A stretch of DNA of 64,000 nt from Gammaproteobacteria bacterium (GTDB lineage: Bacteria; Pseudomonadota; Gammaproteobacteria; Pseudomonadales; Pseudohongiellaceae), in the NCBI GenBank assembly GCA_030831165.1, contig JAURLP010000009.1, positions 1 through 64,000 on the forward strand, in the 5' to 3' direction. A program made the translations under genes and the position numbers. The notes under the pieces are model-generated. The model saw nothing but the letters and a program-made list of their open reading frames with translations, was not told the origin of the DNA and made no database searches. Positions 28,951-38,231 of this stretch are shown here, one piece after another. Every line of letters starts with the position of its first letter. The stretch's first letter is position 1.

Positions 28951-30111
28951 CTATGTTTCCACGCTTTTGTTGCTACTATTTAAGTTACTGAGACTAGTAC
29001 TAGCTGCCAATATTTTTTGTTCCACATCCGGCATAACATTTGCTCCAAGCCAAGCATGTAGCTCATCCAACTCAGAGTAGTCTGCAGCCGTTTGATACAG
29101 ATAAGATAAAGTTCGTGGAATATCATTCAAATAGGTAATTTTTTTATCACGCAAATACAAACGTGAGAAAATGCCAATGGCTTTTAAATGTCTTTGTGCT
29201 CCCATTAAATCAAAACTCTTTAAAAATTTATCTTGCGCGATATTTTCATCATCGACAGGTAATATTTTCTGCTTTAAGGCCAACTCTCTATATTCCAAAG
29301 CCCAATTTTTTACTTGGTCCACAGGCCAGGCGATATAACAGTCTTTCAATAATGAAACCAGATCATAGGTAAATGGCCCATTAACCGCATCTTGGAAATC
29401 AATAACACCAATATGTGACCCAGCATGGGAATCAGTAAGAGATTCATCAGTCACATCATCCTCAATGCAGAGCAAGTTACGTGAATGATAATCTCGATGC
29501 ACGCAGATTTGGTGCTGGGATATGGCTGACTGGCCTAAATAATTAAAAGCCTTGTTTAATACTGTATTTTCATGATCACTGAGCGTTAAATTAAGAATGC
29601 CTTCGCAAAACCAGTGGCGAAATAGTTCCATTTCCTGATGCAATAAGTTTTTAGAAAATACAGGCAGCTTTTCAGTTGGAACCTGCTGTATTAAAAGCAA
29701 CTCCCTGAATGCGCTACGGTAAAGTGGAGAAGCATCAACACCAAGGCTTTGTGCCTGTTTTAACTGTGACCACAAAAGGGTATCTCCAAAATCTGACAAA
29801 CAAAGAAAACCCTGTTCAAGATCGAGTTGGTAAATTGAAGGGACCTGCACGCCCTTTTTGCTGAAGGCCTTGGCGATGTCAACAAAAGCCTGGCTATTTT
29901 CTTTATCTGGAGGGGCATCTACAAGAATATAAGATTCATTTTGAGTATGCGCTCGAAAATAACGCCGAAAGCTAGCATCTCCCTGAATCAGATTAACAAT
30001 AAAATCATCAAACTGAGCGTTTGGGGAAATTTCTGCTAACACAGACTGAAACCAACCCTTTAGCAGTTTAATTCGAGCTTGGTTATTGTCTTTAGTTGAA
30101 CTCTCAGACAT
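28951..30111 (-). CDS. amgK: N-acetylmuramate/N-acetylglucosamine anomeric kinase
   Basis: Phosphorylates recycled MurNAc at C1 for MurU. It has the aminoglycoside-phosphotransferase fold: nucleotide-binding N-lobe (SFRRYFRAH ... YILVDAPPDKENS), Brenner motif ICVHRDYHSRNLL with the catalytic Asp, and the metal-binding VIDFQDAVNGPFTYDLVSLL. At 386 residues it is somewhat longer than the P. putida enzyme (about 340), with extra N- and C-terminal tails. Divergent from lptD, 78 bases apart. Confidence 0.92.
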   Translation of the reverse strand: MSESSTKDNNQARIKLLKGWFQSVLAEISPNAQFDDFIVNLIQGDASFRRYFRAHTQNESYILVDAPPDKENSQAFVDIAKAFSKKGVQVPSIYQLDLEQGFLCLSDFGDTLLWSQLKQAQSLGVDASPLYRSAFRELLLIQQVPTEKLPVFSKNLLHQEMELFRHWFCEGILNLTLSDHENTVLNKAFNYLGQSAISQHQICVHRDYHSRNLLCIEDDVTDESLTDSHAGSHIGVIDFQDAVNGPFTYDLVSLLKDCYIAWPVDQVKNWALEYRELALKQKILPVDDENIAQDKFLKSFDLMGAQRHLKAIGIFSRLYLRDKKITYLNDIPRTLSYLYQTAADYSELDELHAWLGANVMPDVEQKILAASTSLSNLNSSNKSVET

Positions 30112-30189
30112 GCTTGCCCTGAGCTTCCCTTGTTTAGCTAGATAAGAGTAATTAAAATCAATTATGCCTATACAACCTGGATTTTAGAA

Positions 30190-32703
30190 GTGAGTAGCAA
30201 AAACAAGTGGCTTGTATCTCCAAACCTGATGCTTATACCTATTTTGCCCATTACTGCCCTACCCATCCCGATTCAATCCACGCGACCTTCCAGAGTACTC
30301 AGCAAGCTCCTCTCCAGTTTATCTTTTTTGTTAATTTCTCTGTCGCTTTCCAATTCTTCATTAGCACAGCAAATTACTCAAAATTCAATATCAAATGTCG
30401 CACAGGAAAACTGGGTAAGCCTGCAAAACCTGGGTTCAGATCAACTTTCATTGCTGCCTTATGCTTGTTGTGGCCTTTATGTGGATACCGATTTACCTCC
30501 AGCAATTACTGACGGCAGTTTGATCATTAATGCCGGTAACGGTGAATTTAATAGTGACACAGAACAAGTCACCATTAGTAATGGTATAGACCTGCGTTAC
30601 CAGAATATATGGTTGCAGGCTGAAAATGGTGTATTCGATCAACTACAAGCAATCGTTGAATTAGAAGGGAATATTCGTTTACGCCAATCCGGGTTAGCAA
30701 TAGGCGCAAATAGCGCAAACTTTAATCACTCTGGTGCCAGTGCTGTATTATTGGATACTTCCTATGTCTTGTTTGAACAGGCTGCTCGCGGGACTGCTGA
30801 GGAAATTATATTTCGCAATGCTGATGGCTCCTTAAGTATTACAGAAGGAAGTTATACAGTTTGTGAACCAGGCGATAATAGCTGGTTGTTAGTCGGTCAA
30901 AATATAATATTGAACCAGCAAACTGGACGCGGTGTCGCCAGAAATGTTGTCTTGCACATTAAAGACATTCCAATTTTACCCATCCCTTATATCAGCTTTC
31001 CCATTAATGATACGCGCAGCTCTGGCTGGCTCTTCCCTAGCATTGGTAATACCCAGAAAGGTGGCTTTGACATTTCTTCCCCCTATTATTTCAACCTTGC
31101 TCCAAACTATGACGCAACACTAACGCCTCGTCTAATGACTGAACGGGGACTTATGTTGAGCGTGGAAGCGCGTCATCTTGGAAAAAATTCCAATAACACA
31201 CTTGAACTTTCTTATTTGCCGGACGACTCACAATTTGACGCTACAACGGTTTCGCAGCCTCTTTCTGAAAGCCCCCCACAAGCTAAACGTTGGCAAATAA
31301 ACTATCTTGGAACTGCCGAACTGAATAACGCGTGGGATGCGTCTGCTAATTATTCAGCAATAAGCGATCTGGATTATTATCAAGATTTTGGAAATAACGG
31401 TTTAACTTCAAACAGCAGGAGTTATTTATATCGTCAAGGTGAGGTTAATTACAGGCAAACAAATTGGAACCTGCAAGCCGCCTTGCAAAGCTATCAACTC
31501 ATTGATCAATCTCTGAATACTCTGGATAAACCATATTCAAGCCTACCCAGAATTAATCTTGATTATAACAAGCAAACAGACACCGGTTTAATTTATGGAC
31601 TGGATGCAGAATATGTTTATTTCGATCGCAATTTTGAAGCGAACACTTTTAACCGGGTACAAATCGATAATGGCGTTATGGTTTCAGGGCAACGCTTTTA
31701 TCTGGAGCCCAAAATTGCCTGGCGAAAGGAAACTCCTGGCTTATTTTTTAATCCTGAATTCAAATATAAATATGCTAGCTATCAACTAGATGAACAAGCT
31801 ATAGGCAAACCTGAGCAACCAGAACGTGGTATTTTTGTTGGTAAGGTCGATATCGGTTTGATTTTTGACAAAACACTAGACTTTCAGGGAAATGAATATA
31901 CCCAAACTCTGGAACCCAGACTTTTTTATCTTTACAGCGAATATGAAGACCAAAGTGATATTCCACTTTTTGATACAGCCAATTTAACTTCCGGCTATAA
32001 CCAATTATTTCGTGAAGATCGGTTTAGCGGGAAAGACAGAATAGGCGACAGTAACCAGATCACTCTGGCGCTGAGTTCCCGAATTCTTAATAACAAGGGT
32101 CAGGAAAAAGCCAACATTAGCTTTGGTCAAATATACTATTTTGAAGACCGCAGGGTTGGGCTAACTCCAGCAACCGCACCTTTGCAACAGTCAAGCGCCT
32201 CAATTGTTGGTGATTTTAGTTATTATTTTAACGACAACTGGCGTATAAGAGCATTTAATGAATGGAATACTGACAACGATAATTTCAACAATGGCAATTT
32301 TCAATTTCGCTATCAATCTGATATAAATCACATCCTAAATTTGAGCTATCGCTATCGCAAGAGCCCCAACTTGCCAGGGCTCATAAAGCAGACGGATATT
32401 TCTGCAATATGGCCTATAAGCGATACCCTAAAATTCATTGGTCGCTGGAATTATGATCATGAATATAATCAGGATTTAGAAACTATTGTCGGGTTGGAAT
32501 ACTCTAACTGCTGTTGGGATATGAGAGTAGTTGCTCGTAGATGGATAGATAACACCGAAATTTCCCGGCCCTACACTGAGAATAACACCGGTATTTTTTT
32601 GCAATTTGAATTAAAAGGGCTCGGCAATATCTTTGGTGGTAGTATTGATTCACTTATTGGGCAAAGTGTCACAGGTTTTAGATCTTATGCTGAAAACTAT
32701 TAA
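30190..32703 (+). CDS. lptD: LPS-assembly protein LptD
   Basis: Outer-membrane beta-barrel that, with LptE, inserts LPS into the outer leaflet. Signal region LLSSLSFLLISLSL ends near NSSLAQQ. An N-terminal OstA/LptA-like jellyroll follows (GNGEFNSDTEQVTISNG, about 110-270) and then the barrel. Cysteines for the inter-domain disulfides are present: YACCGLYV near the N-terminus, TVCEPGDNSW at the jellyroll end, and the adjacent pair EYSNCCWDMRVV near the C-terminus. Length 837. The long frame opens at GTG 30190; ATG 30229 would also leave a usable signal peptide, so the start is uncertain. First gene of lptD-surA-pdxA-rsmA-apaG-apaH. Confidence 0.94.
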   Translation: MSSKNKWLVSPNLMLIPILPITALPIPIQSTRPSRVLSKLLSSLSFLLISLSLSNSSLAQQITQNSISNVAQENWVSLQNLGSDQLSLLPYACCGLYVDTDLPPAITDGSLIINAGNGEFNSDTEQVTISNGIDLRYQNIWLQAENGVFDQLQAIVELEGNIRLRQSGLAIGANSANFNHSGASAVLLDTSYVLFEQAARGTAEEIIFRNADGSLSITEGSYTVCEPGDNSWLLVGQNIILNQQTGRGVARNVVLHIKDIPILPIPYISFPINDTRSSGWLFPSIGNTQKGGFDISSPYYFNLAPNYDATLTPRLMTERGLMLSVEARHLGKNSNNTLELSYLPDDSQFDATTVSQPLSESPPQAKRWQINYLGTAELNNAWDASANYSAISDLDYYQDFGNNGLTSNSRSYLYRQGEVNYRQTNWNLQAALQSYQLIDQSLNTLDKPYSSLPRINLDYNKQTDTGLIYGLDAEYVYFDRNFEANTFNRVQIDNGVMVSGQRFYLEPKIAWRKETPGLFFNPEFKYKYASYQLDEQAIGKPEQPERGIFVGKVDIGLIFDKTLDFQGNEYTQTLEPRLFYLYSEYEDQSDIPLFDTANLTSGYNQLFREDRFSGKDRIGDSNQITLALSSRILNNKGQEKANISFGQIYYFEDRRVGLTPATAPLQQSSASIVGDFSYYFNDNWRIRAFNEWNTDNDNFNNGNFQFRYQSDINHILNLSYRYRKSPNLPGLIKQTDISAIWPISDTLKFIGRWNYDHEYNQDLETIVGLEYSNCCWDMRVVARRWIDNTEISRPYTENNTGIFLQFELKGLGNIFGGSIDSLIGQSVTGFRSYAENY

Positions 32704-33964
32704 AATATTATTTCCACTTGCTTTATTGCTGGCTATCTATCCAGTTCAAGCTCAGCTAAGTGATAAAGTTATCGCAATTGTTGATGATGACGTCATTTTA
32801 AAAAGTGAGCTTGATAATCGTTTGGAGACTATCAGGGCTAACGGCGCTATCCCAAGAGGGCTTACCCTTGATGAGTTGCAAGATCAGGTTCTGGAGCAGC
32901 TTATCATGGAGAACTTGCAAATGCAGTTGGCAATCCGATCAGGGATAAGGGTTGATGACAACAGCTTGAACCAAACACTAAATGCGATTGCACAACAAAA
33001 CAATATGAGTTTTGATGAGTTCAGGGCCACGCTGAATGAGACTGGCCAGTACCAGTTATTCAGAGAGCAAGTCCGCGAGGATATGATTATCAATAATTTT
33101 CAAAACGGTTCTATCAATCAGCGTATTACGATTACCCGTCAGGAAATTGAAAATTATCTTCGCTCTGAAGCTGCACAAGCTGATATTTCTCCTGAATACC
33201 GTGTGCAACATGTTCTGGTGCCGGTCGATAATCCTGCTCAAAAAGACCAGCAAGAAGAGCTTGCCAAGCTTATTTATCAGCAACTGCAAGATGGTGCTGA
33301 CATACTAGAACTTGCTGCCTCCAGACAAATTCTTGGCATTCCCGTGGGGGGAGGAGATCTGGCTGGCTGGCGCAAGATTGATGCTTTACCTACCATGTTT
33401 CGACCTGTAGTACCGTCTATGAAAGTTGGTGAGATCACTGAGCCATTTACCAGTGATAGCGGATTTCATATTGTAAAATTAGTTGAAAAACGTGGTGGCG
33501 CAGATCTACAAGTTAACCAAAACCAACTTCGCCATATCCTTATTCGGCCCAATGAAATCCGCACGGAAGAACAGACAGAACAACTTATCCATGAACTTTA
33601 TCAAAGAATAAAAGATGGTGAAGACTTTGGCGATCTAGCTCGTGTGTATACAGATGACCCAGGTACGATGGTCTCTGGTGGCGATCTCGACTGGATGACT
33701 GAAGGCCAACTTCCACCAATTTTTGAGTCTGTTGTTAGTGAATTAGAAGTCGGGGAACTATCTGAGCCTTTTCAAAATGAAGATGGCGGTTGGCATATTG
33801 TTCAATTACTGGATAGACGCATAGAAGATGTCACTGAAGAAAATGCACGCTTTCAAGCAGAACAAATTTTGCGGCAACGCAAATATGATAATGAATTGCA
33901 AAACTGGCTTACAGAAATCAGGGACACTGCTTACGTAAATATCAAGCTTGGAGCAAACAATTAG
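32687..33964 (+). CDS. surA: Periplasmic chaperone and peptidyl-prolyl isomerase SurA
   Basis: Escorts outer-membrane proteins, including LptD, through the periplasm. Signal peptide ILFPLALLLAIYPVQAQ, N-terminal chaperone domain (DKVIAIVDDDVILKSELD, MENLQMQLAIRSG), two parvulin domains (EYRVQHVLVPV ... DSGFHIVKLVEK and QLRHILIRPNE ... EDGGWHIVQLLDR), and a C-terminal helix. ATG 32687 is chosen over the longer frame from 32633 because it places the signal peptide at the N-terminus and gives 425 residues (E. coli 428). It overlaps the lptD end by 17 bases. Confidence 0.95.
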   Translation: MLKTIKILFPLALLLAIYPVQAQLSDKVIAIVDDDVILKSELDNRLETIRANGAIPRGLTLDELQDQVLEQLIMENLQMQLAIRSGIRVDDNSLNQTLNAIAQQNNMSFDEFRATLNETGQYQLFREQVREDMIINNFQNGSINQRITITRQEIENYLRSEAAQADISPEYRVQHVLVPVDNPAQKDQQEELAKLIYQQLQDGADILELAASRQILGIPVGGGDLAGWRKIDALPTMFRPVVPSMKVGEITEPFTSDSGFHIVKLVEKRGGADLQVNQNQLRHILIRPNEIRTEEQTEQLIHELYQRIKDGEDFGDLARVYTDDPGTMVSGGDLDWMTEGQLPPIFESVVSELEVGELSEPFQNEDGGWHIVQLLDRRIEDVTEENARFQAEQILRQRKYDNELQNWLTEIRDTAYVNIKLGANN

Positions 33965-34955
33965 CCAGACAGCCCTTATTGCCATCACGCCTGGAGAACC
34001 TGCAGGTATCGGTCCTGATATCTGCTTACAACTTGCAAAAGCCTATATTGAAGACAAATCTGCTGTTTTTAGGTGCAGTACACCTGTATTCATCGCCGAT
34101 GAAAATTTACTGTCTGAAAGAGCTGAATTACTACAATTAGACATTCCAATAAAACCTTTTTCTGATTACAAACCTGGGCAAAAAGCAATGTGGGTAGTAA
34201 CGACGCCACTTGCAAAACCTTCACAATGTGGCGTGTTAGAAAGCAGGAATAGCGCTTATGTTTTAGCCTGTTTGGACCAAGCCATTAAGGGTTGTTTGGC
34301 CCATGAATTTAAGGCCTTAGTGACTGGCCCTGTACAAAAAAGCATTATCAATGATGCCGGCATCCGATTTAGTGGCCATACAGAATACCTTGCAGAAGCT
34401 TGTGAGCGGGATACAGTGGTTATGATGCTTGCCAGCAGCAAACTAAAAGTGGCGCTGGTTACAACTCACCTTGCTCTAAGTGCTGTCCCTGCTGCAATTA
34501 CAAAACAGCATCTGGAAACCACTATCCGAATACTCCATCAGGATCTTAAACAGAAATTTGCTATCAAACAGCCTGTAATTCTTGTATGCGGGCTCAATCC
34601 TCATGCTGGAGAAAGCGGGCATCTGGGAAGGGAAGAGATTGAGATAATAGAACCTGTTTTGACTTCGCTTAACAATGAAGGCTTCAATTTGATAGGTCCT
34701 TTACCCGCAGATACTTTATTTACAGCTAAATATTTAGACAGCGCTGATGCTGTTCTTGCCATGTACCATGATCAGGGATTGCCCGTTTTGAAATCACAGG
34801 GTTTTGGCGAAGCCGTCAATATAACACTTGGGTTGCCTATTATCCGTACTTCAGTTGACCATGGTACTGCTCTGGATCTTGCTGGCAGCGGCAAGGCTAG
34901 CATGAGCAGTTTGTTGGCAGCATATATAATGGCCGCCAGCATGAGCGCCCAATAA
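33948..34955 (+). CDS. pdxA: 4-hydroxythreonine-4-phosphate dehydrogenase
   Basis: NAD-dependent oxidation and decarboxylation in the DXP-dependent vitamin B6 pathway. Metal-binding histidines are in FSGHTEYLAE, TTHLALSAVP and AMYHDQGLPVLKSQGFG. The N-terminal ITPGEPAGIGPD is diagnostic. Length about 335 (E. coli 329). No ATG exists near the expected N-terminus. The frame opens at TTG 33948 inside surA, and GGAG at 33950-33953 sits six bases before an ATT at 33960, so a TTG or rare ATT start must be used. Overlap with surA suggests coupled translation. Confidence 0.94.
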   Translation: MEQTISQTALIAITPGEPAGIGPDICLQLAKAYIEDKSAVFRCSTPVFIADENLLSERAELLQLDIPIKPFSDYKPGQKAMWVVTTPLAKPSQCGVLESRNSAYVLACLDQAIKGCLAHEFKALVTGPVQKSIINDAGIRFSGHTEYLAEACERDTVVMMLASSKLKVALVTTHLALSAVPAAITKQHLETTIRILHQDLKQKFAIKQPVILVCGLNPHAGESGHLGREEIEIIEPVLTSLNNEGFNLIGPLPADTLFTAKYLDSADAVLAMYHDQGLPVLKSQGFGEAVNITLGLPIIRTSVDHGTALDLAGSGKASMSSLLAAYIMAASMSAQ

Positions 34956-34956
34956 C

Positions 34957-35748
34957 ATGTCAGGTGAAAAATTCAGCCATCGAGCCAGAAAACGTTTCGG
35001 ACAGAACTTTCTGACTGATACATCTATTCTAGAAAAAATTGTTAAAGCGATTTCACCTAAACCATCTGAAAAAATTATTGAAATTGGCCCTGGCCAGGGT
35101 GCACTTACTGAGCTTTTACTTGCTAACGAAGTTGACCTGCATGCTATTGAAATAGACCGAGACCTGGCTGCTTTTTTACGTGACAAATATGCCAATATCA
35201 GCCATTTTCATTTGCATGAAAACGATGTCTTAAAAGTGGACTTCGACTCTTTAATGTCGCCGGCCCAACCAGGGCGCATTATTGGCAACCTGCCCTACAA
35301 CATTTCTACGCCTCTTATATTTCGCTTACTAAAATATCTCCCCAGCATCAAAGATATGCTTTTTATGTTGCAGCTTGAAGTTGTGGAAAGAATGGCAGCT
35401 AAGCCTGGCTCCAAAAACTATGGCCGACTCAGTATTATGGTGCAATATTACTGTCAGGTTGAAAAGTTATTTAATGTGCCATCTTCCGCATTCTCGCCTG
35501 CACCAAAAGTAGAGTCTGCGATTGTAAAACTCACACCTAATCAACAAGCCACTAATCAACTGAATTCACCTGAACAACTCACTAACTTATTACGCCAGGC
35601 TTTTGCACAACGCAGAAAAACCTTGCGCAATAATTTGAGCAGTTTAATTAGCGCAAAAGAATTAGAACTTTTGGGGATCAATCCTAGTTTAAGACCCGAA
35701 AACCTTTCTCTTGATGACTATGTTAGAATCTGCAAACATCTACATTAA
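34957..35748 (+). CDS. rsmA: 16S rRNA (A1518/A1519) dimethyltransferase
   Basis: Dimethylates two adjacent adenines near the 3' end of 16S rRNA (KsgA). Rossmann methyltransferase: RFGQNFLTDTSILEKIV, motif I EIGPGQGALTELLL, DVLKVDF, and the catalytic NLPYN motif in IIGNLPYNISTPL. C-terminal domain with AFAQRRKTLRNNL. Length 263 (E. coli 273). Begins one base after pdxA. Confidence 0.96.
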   Translation: MSGEKFSHRARKRFGQNFLTDTSILEKIVKAISPKPSEKIIEIGPGQGALTELLLANEVDLHAIEIDRDLAAFLRDKYANISHFHLHENDVLKVDFDSLMSPAQPGRIIGNLPYNISTPLIFRLLKYLPSIKDMLFMLQLEVVERMAAKPGSKNYGRLSIMVQYYCQVEKLFNVPSSAFSPAPKVESAIVKLTPNQQATNQLNSPEQLTNLLRQAFAQRRKTLRNNLSSLISAKELELLGINPSLRPENLSLDDYVRICKHLH

Positions 35749-35777
35749 TCCATACTACTAACTTTGAATTAAATGCC

Positions 35778-36167
35778 ATGAGTCAGACATCAGCAACAAA
35801 TTGCGGCATTATCATCAGTGTAGAAACTCGCTACCTGGATAAACAATCTGATTTTCTCACGAATAACCACGCTTTTTCCTACACCATAAATATCCAAAAC
35901 AACCGCAGTGATACGGTGCAGCTCTTGCATAGACATTGGATCATCACTGATCAAAATAACAAAATTGAAGAAGTCAAAGGAACCGGCGTCGTTGGCCAGC
36001 AACCCTTTATAAAACCTGGTGAAAGTTACCAATATTCGAGTGGCGCCATAATAAACAGCAGTATCGGCGATATGAAAGGTAGTTACACAATGCGCGCAGA
36101 AAATGGAGAGAATTTCCAGGCTGAAATTCCGCTGTTTGTCCTCGCGACTCCTAATATGCTGCACTGA
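35778..36167 (+). CDS. apaG: ApaG domain protein (Co2+/Mg2+ efflux-associated)
   Basis: A 129-residue immunoglobulin-like ApaG fold. Motifs: SYTINIQNNRSDTVQLLHRHWIITD, VKGTGVVGQQPFIKPGESYQYSSG and GSYTMRAENGENFQAEIP. The biochemical role is not settled; mutants of Salmonella CorD are affected in cobalt resistance and magnesium efflux. Conserved position between rsmA and apaH. Confidence 0.93.
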   Translation: MSQTSATNCGIIISVETRYLDKQSDFLTNNHAFSYTINIQNNRSDTVQLLHRHWIITDQNNKIEEVKGTGVVGQQPFIKPGESYQYSSGAIINSSIGDMKGSYTMRAENGENFQAEIPLFVLATPNMLH

Positions 36168-36202
36168 ATACCATGCGATAACTGAGCAAGAGTATTAGAA
36201 AA

Positions 36203-37027
36203 ATGTCAGTTTACGCTGTAGGCGATATTCAAGGCTGTTATGAACCCCTTCTCAAGTTAATGGATAAAATTAATTTTGATCCTGCTAAAGATCGTCTATG
36301 GTGCGTAGGTGATTTAATTAATCGCGGCCCTGACTCTTTAAAAACTTTACGCTTTCTAAAACAACTTGGGCCGGCTTTCACTGCCGTTCTCGGCAATCAT
36401 GACCTGCATTTCATGGCCTTGGCCACTGGCGCTTTTAATGGCGGCAAAAAGAAAACTTTAAAAAAATTACTGGCTGCACCCGATTGTGAAGAACTTTGTG
36501 AGTGGCTTAGACATTTTCCAATATTGCACTATGAGAACCTCGCAACAAATAATGGCGAACAAGCTTTCTTAATGGTTCATGCAGGTTTAGCGCCTGGCTG
36601 GGGTCTTGATCAGGCTCTGGGCTATGCTAAAGAAATAGAAGATGTCCTGCGAGGGGAAGCCTACACAAAATTCTTAAGTAAAATGTACGGGGATTATCCT
36701 GATATTTGGCATGAAGAGCTTACTGGCATGAAACGATTAAGAATATTGACCAATTACTTCACCCGTATTCGTTTCTGTAATAAGGAAACTCAATTAAATC
36801 TTGCAATAAAAACTGGTGCATCTACAGCACCAAAAGGCTATAAACCCTGGTATAAATACCAAAAATTAAGTAATGACATGACTATTTTATTTGGTCATTG
36901 GGCGACGCTCAATGGAGTGACTGACACAGAAAATGTTTTTGCGCTGGATACTGGTTGTGTCTGGGGTCGTTGTCTGACAGCTTTACGACTTGAAGATAAA
37001 CAAATATTCTGTACTGACTGTAATTAA
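36203..37027 (+). CDS. apaH: Symmetrical bis(5'-nucleosyl)-tetraphosphatase
   Basis: Hydrolyses Ap4A to two ADP and removes NpnN caps from RNA. PPP-family metallophosphatase: YAVGDIQGCYEPLLKL (D-x-Q/H site), CVGDLINRGPDSL, VLGNHDLHF, VHAGLAPGWG and the late FGHWATLNG. Length 274 (E. coli 280). Last of the lptD-apaH series before cca. Confidence 0.95.
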   Translation: MSVYAVGDIQGCYEPLLKLMDKINFDPAKDRLWCVGDLINRGPDSLKTLRFLKQLGPAFTAVLGNHDLHFMALATGAFNGGKKKTLKKLLAAPDCEELCEWLRHFPILHYENLATNNGEQAFLMVHAGLAPGWGLDQALGYAKEIEDVLRGEAYTKFLSKMYGDYPDIWHEELTGMKRLRILTNYFTRIRFCNKETQLNLAIKTGASTAPKGYKPWYKYQKLSNDMTILFGHWATLNGVTDTENVFALDTGCVWGRCLTALRLEDKQIFCTDCN

Positions 37028-37046
37028 ACAGGTTTTATAAATTATT

Positions 37047-38231
37047 GTGAAAATCTATCTTGTCGGCGGCGCCGTCCGCGATAAATTACTTGGTCTTGCC
37101 GTTAAAGACAGAGACTGGGTAGTAGTGGGCTCATCTCCTGAAGAAATGATCAAACTGGGCTACCAGCAAGTCGGTAAAGATTTTCCTGTTTATCTCCAAC
37201 CTGAAACCAAAGAAGAATATGCCCTTGCACGAACAGAAAAGAAAACCGGACTAGGTCATTCTGCCTTCAGTGTCGATATCACCCCAACCATTACAATTGA
37301 AGATGACTTGTTGCGCAGAGATCTCACTATTAACGCCATGGCCGAGGATGATGAGGGTAATTTAATCGATCCTTACGGCGGTCAGGAAGATTTAAAAAAT
37401 AAAATTCTCCGACATGTCTCCCCTGCATTTTCTGAAGACCCTTTGCGGGTTCTGCGAGTCGCACGATTTTCAGCACGTTTTGCTCATTTAGGTTTTGAAG
37501 TGGCACAGGAGACTTTAGGTCTCATGCAACATTTGGTTAATAACAGTGAACTTGATGAGCTTCCGGCTGAACGTGTCTGGCAAGAATTAAGACGCGCCCT
37601 TGGGGAAAAAACTCCTGCTTTTTTCTTTCTAACCCTCAGAGATTGTTATGCATTGGGTGTAGTGATGCAAGAAATAGAAAGTTTGTTTGGCATCTCTCAG
37701 GAAAAAGCTCGTCTCAGCTTAATGGCCTTAACCAAAGCCGCTGAATTAACAAGCGATACTGCCATACGATTTTCTGCATTGTGCTACGAACTCCCAGTCA
37801 CTCATGATTTTTCTTTCGTTAAGAATTTAAGAAAACTTGAGTCTTTATGTCTGCGATTAAAAATTCCAAATGACTATAAGGATCTGGCAACCATTACCTG
37901 CCTCTATTGGGATAGTTGCTCTTCATTAAATCTGCATGAATCTGAACCCGTATTAACATTATTTGAAAATTGCGATGCCATACGCCGCCCTGAACGTTTT
38001 CAATTTTTTCTAACTGCATGTAAAGCGATACGAAGAGCCGCAGAAGAAAATGAGGCAGATATTGATTATAGAAATAAGACCCTGTTGCATCTTCTGAATC
38101 TTTGTCTGAATGTTGATACAAGCGCAATACGAGATGCAGGTTATGAAAATGAAGAGTTTGGTATTCAGCTGAGGATATTACGCTTGGAGACCATAGATGA
38201 CTATCTAGTAAGCCTAAACAATGAAAACTGA
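37047..38231 (+). CDS. cca: CCA-adding tRNA nucleotidyltransferase with degenerate HD domain
   Basis: Adds or repairs the 3' CCA of tRNA. Class II nucleotidyltransferase head: YLVGGAVRDKLLG, catalytic DRDWVVVG (Asp21, Asp23), LLRRDLTINAMAE and EDPLRVLRVARFSARF. Length 394 (E. coli 412). In the C-terminal HD region E. coli has ALCHDLGK, but here it reads ALCYELPV (Tyr247-Glu248), and the other HD metal histidines are not recognisable, so phosphohydrolase activity is probably lost. The start is GTG 37047. It overlaps the following SDR gene by 11 bases. Confidence 0.92.
   Translation: MKIYLVGGAVRDKLLGLAVKDRDWVVVGSSPEEMIKLGYQQVGKDFPVYLQPETKEEYALARTEKKTGLGHSAFSVDITPTITIEDDLLRRDLTINAMAEDDEGNLIDPYGGQEDLKNKILRHVSPAFSEDPLRVLRVARFSARFAHLGFEVAQETLGLMQHLVNNSELDELPAERVWQELRRALGEKTPAFFFLTLRDCYALGVVMQEIESLFGISQEKARLSLMALTKAAELTSDTAIRFSALCYELPVTHDFSFVKNLRKLESLCLRLKIPNDYKDLATITCLYWDSCSSLNLHESEPVLTLFENCDAIRRPERFQFFLTACKAIRRAAEENEADIDYRNKTLLHLLNLCLNVDTSAIRDAGYENEEFGIQLRILRLETIDDYLVSLNNEN

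Noticed and set aside
32633-32686. Longer N-terminus for SurA
   Set aside because: It would bury the signal peptide inside the protein; ATG 32687 gives the usual length.
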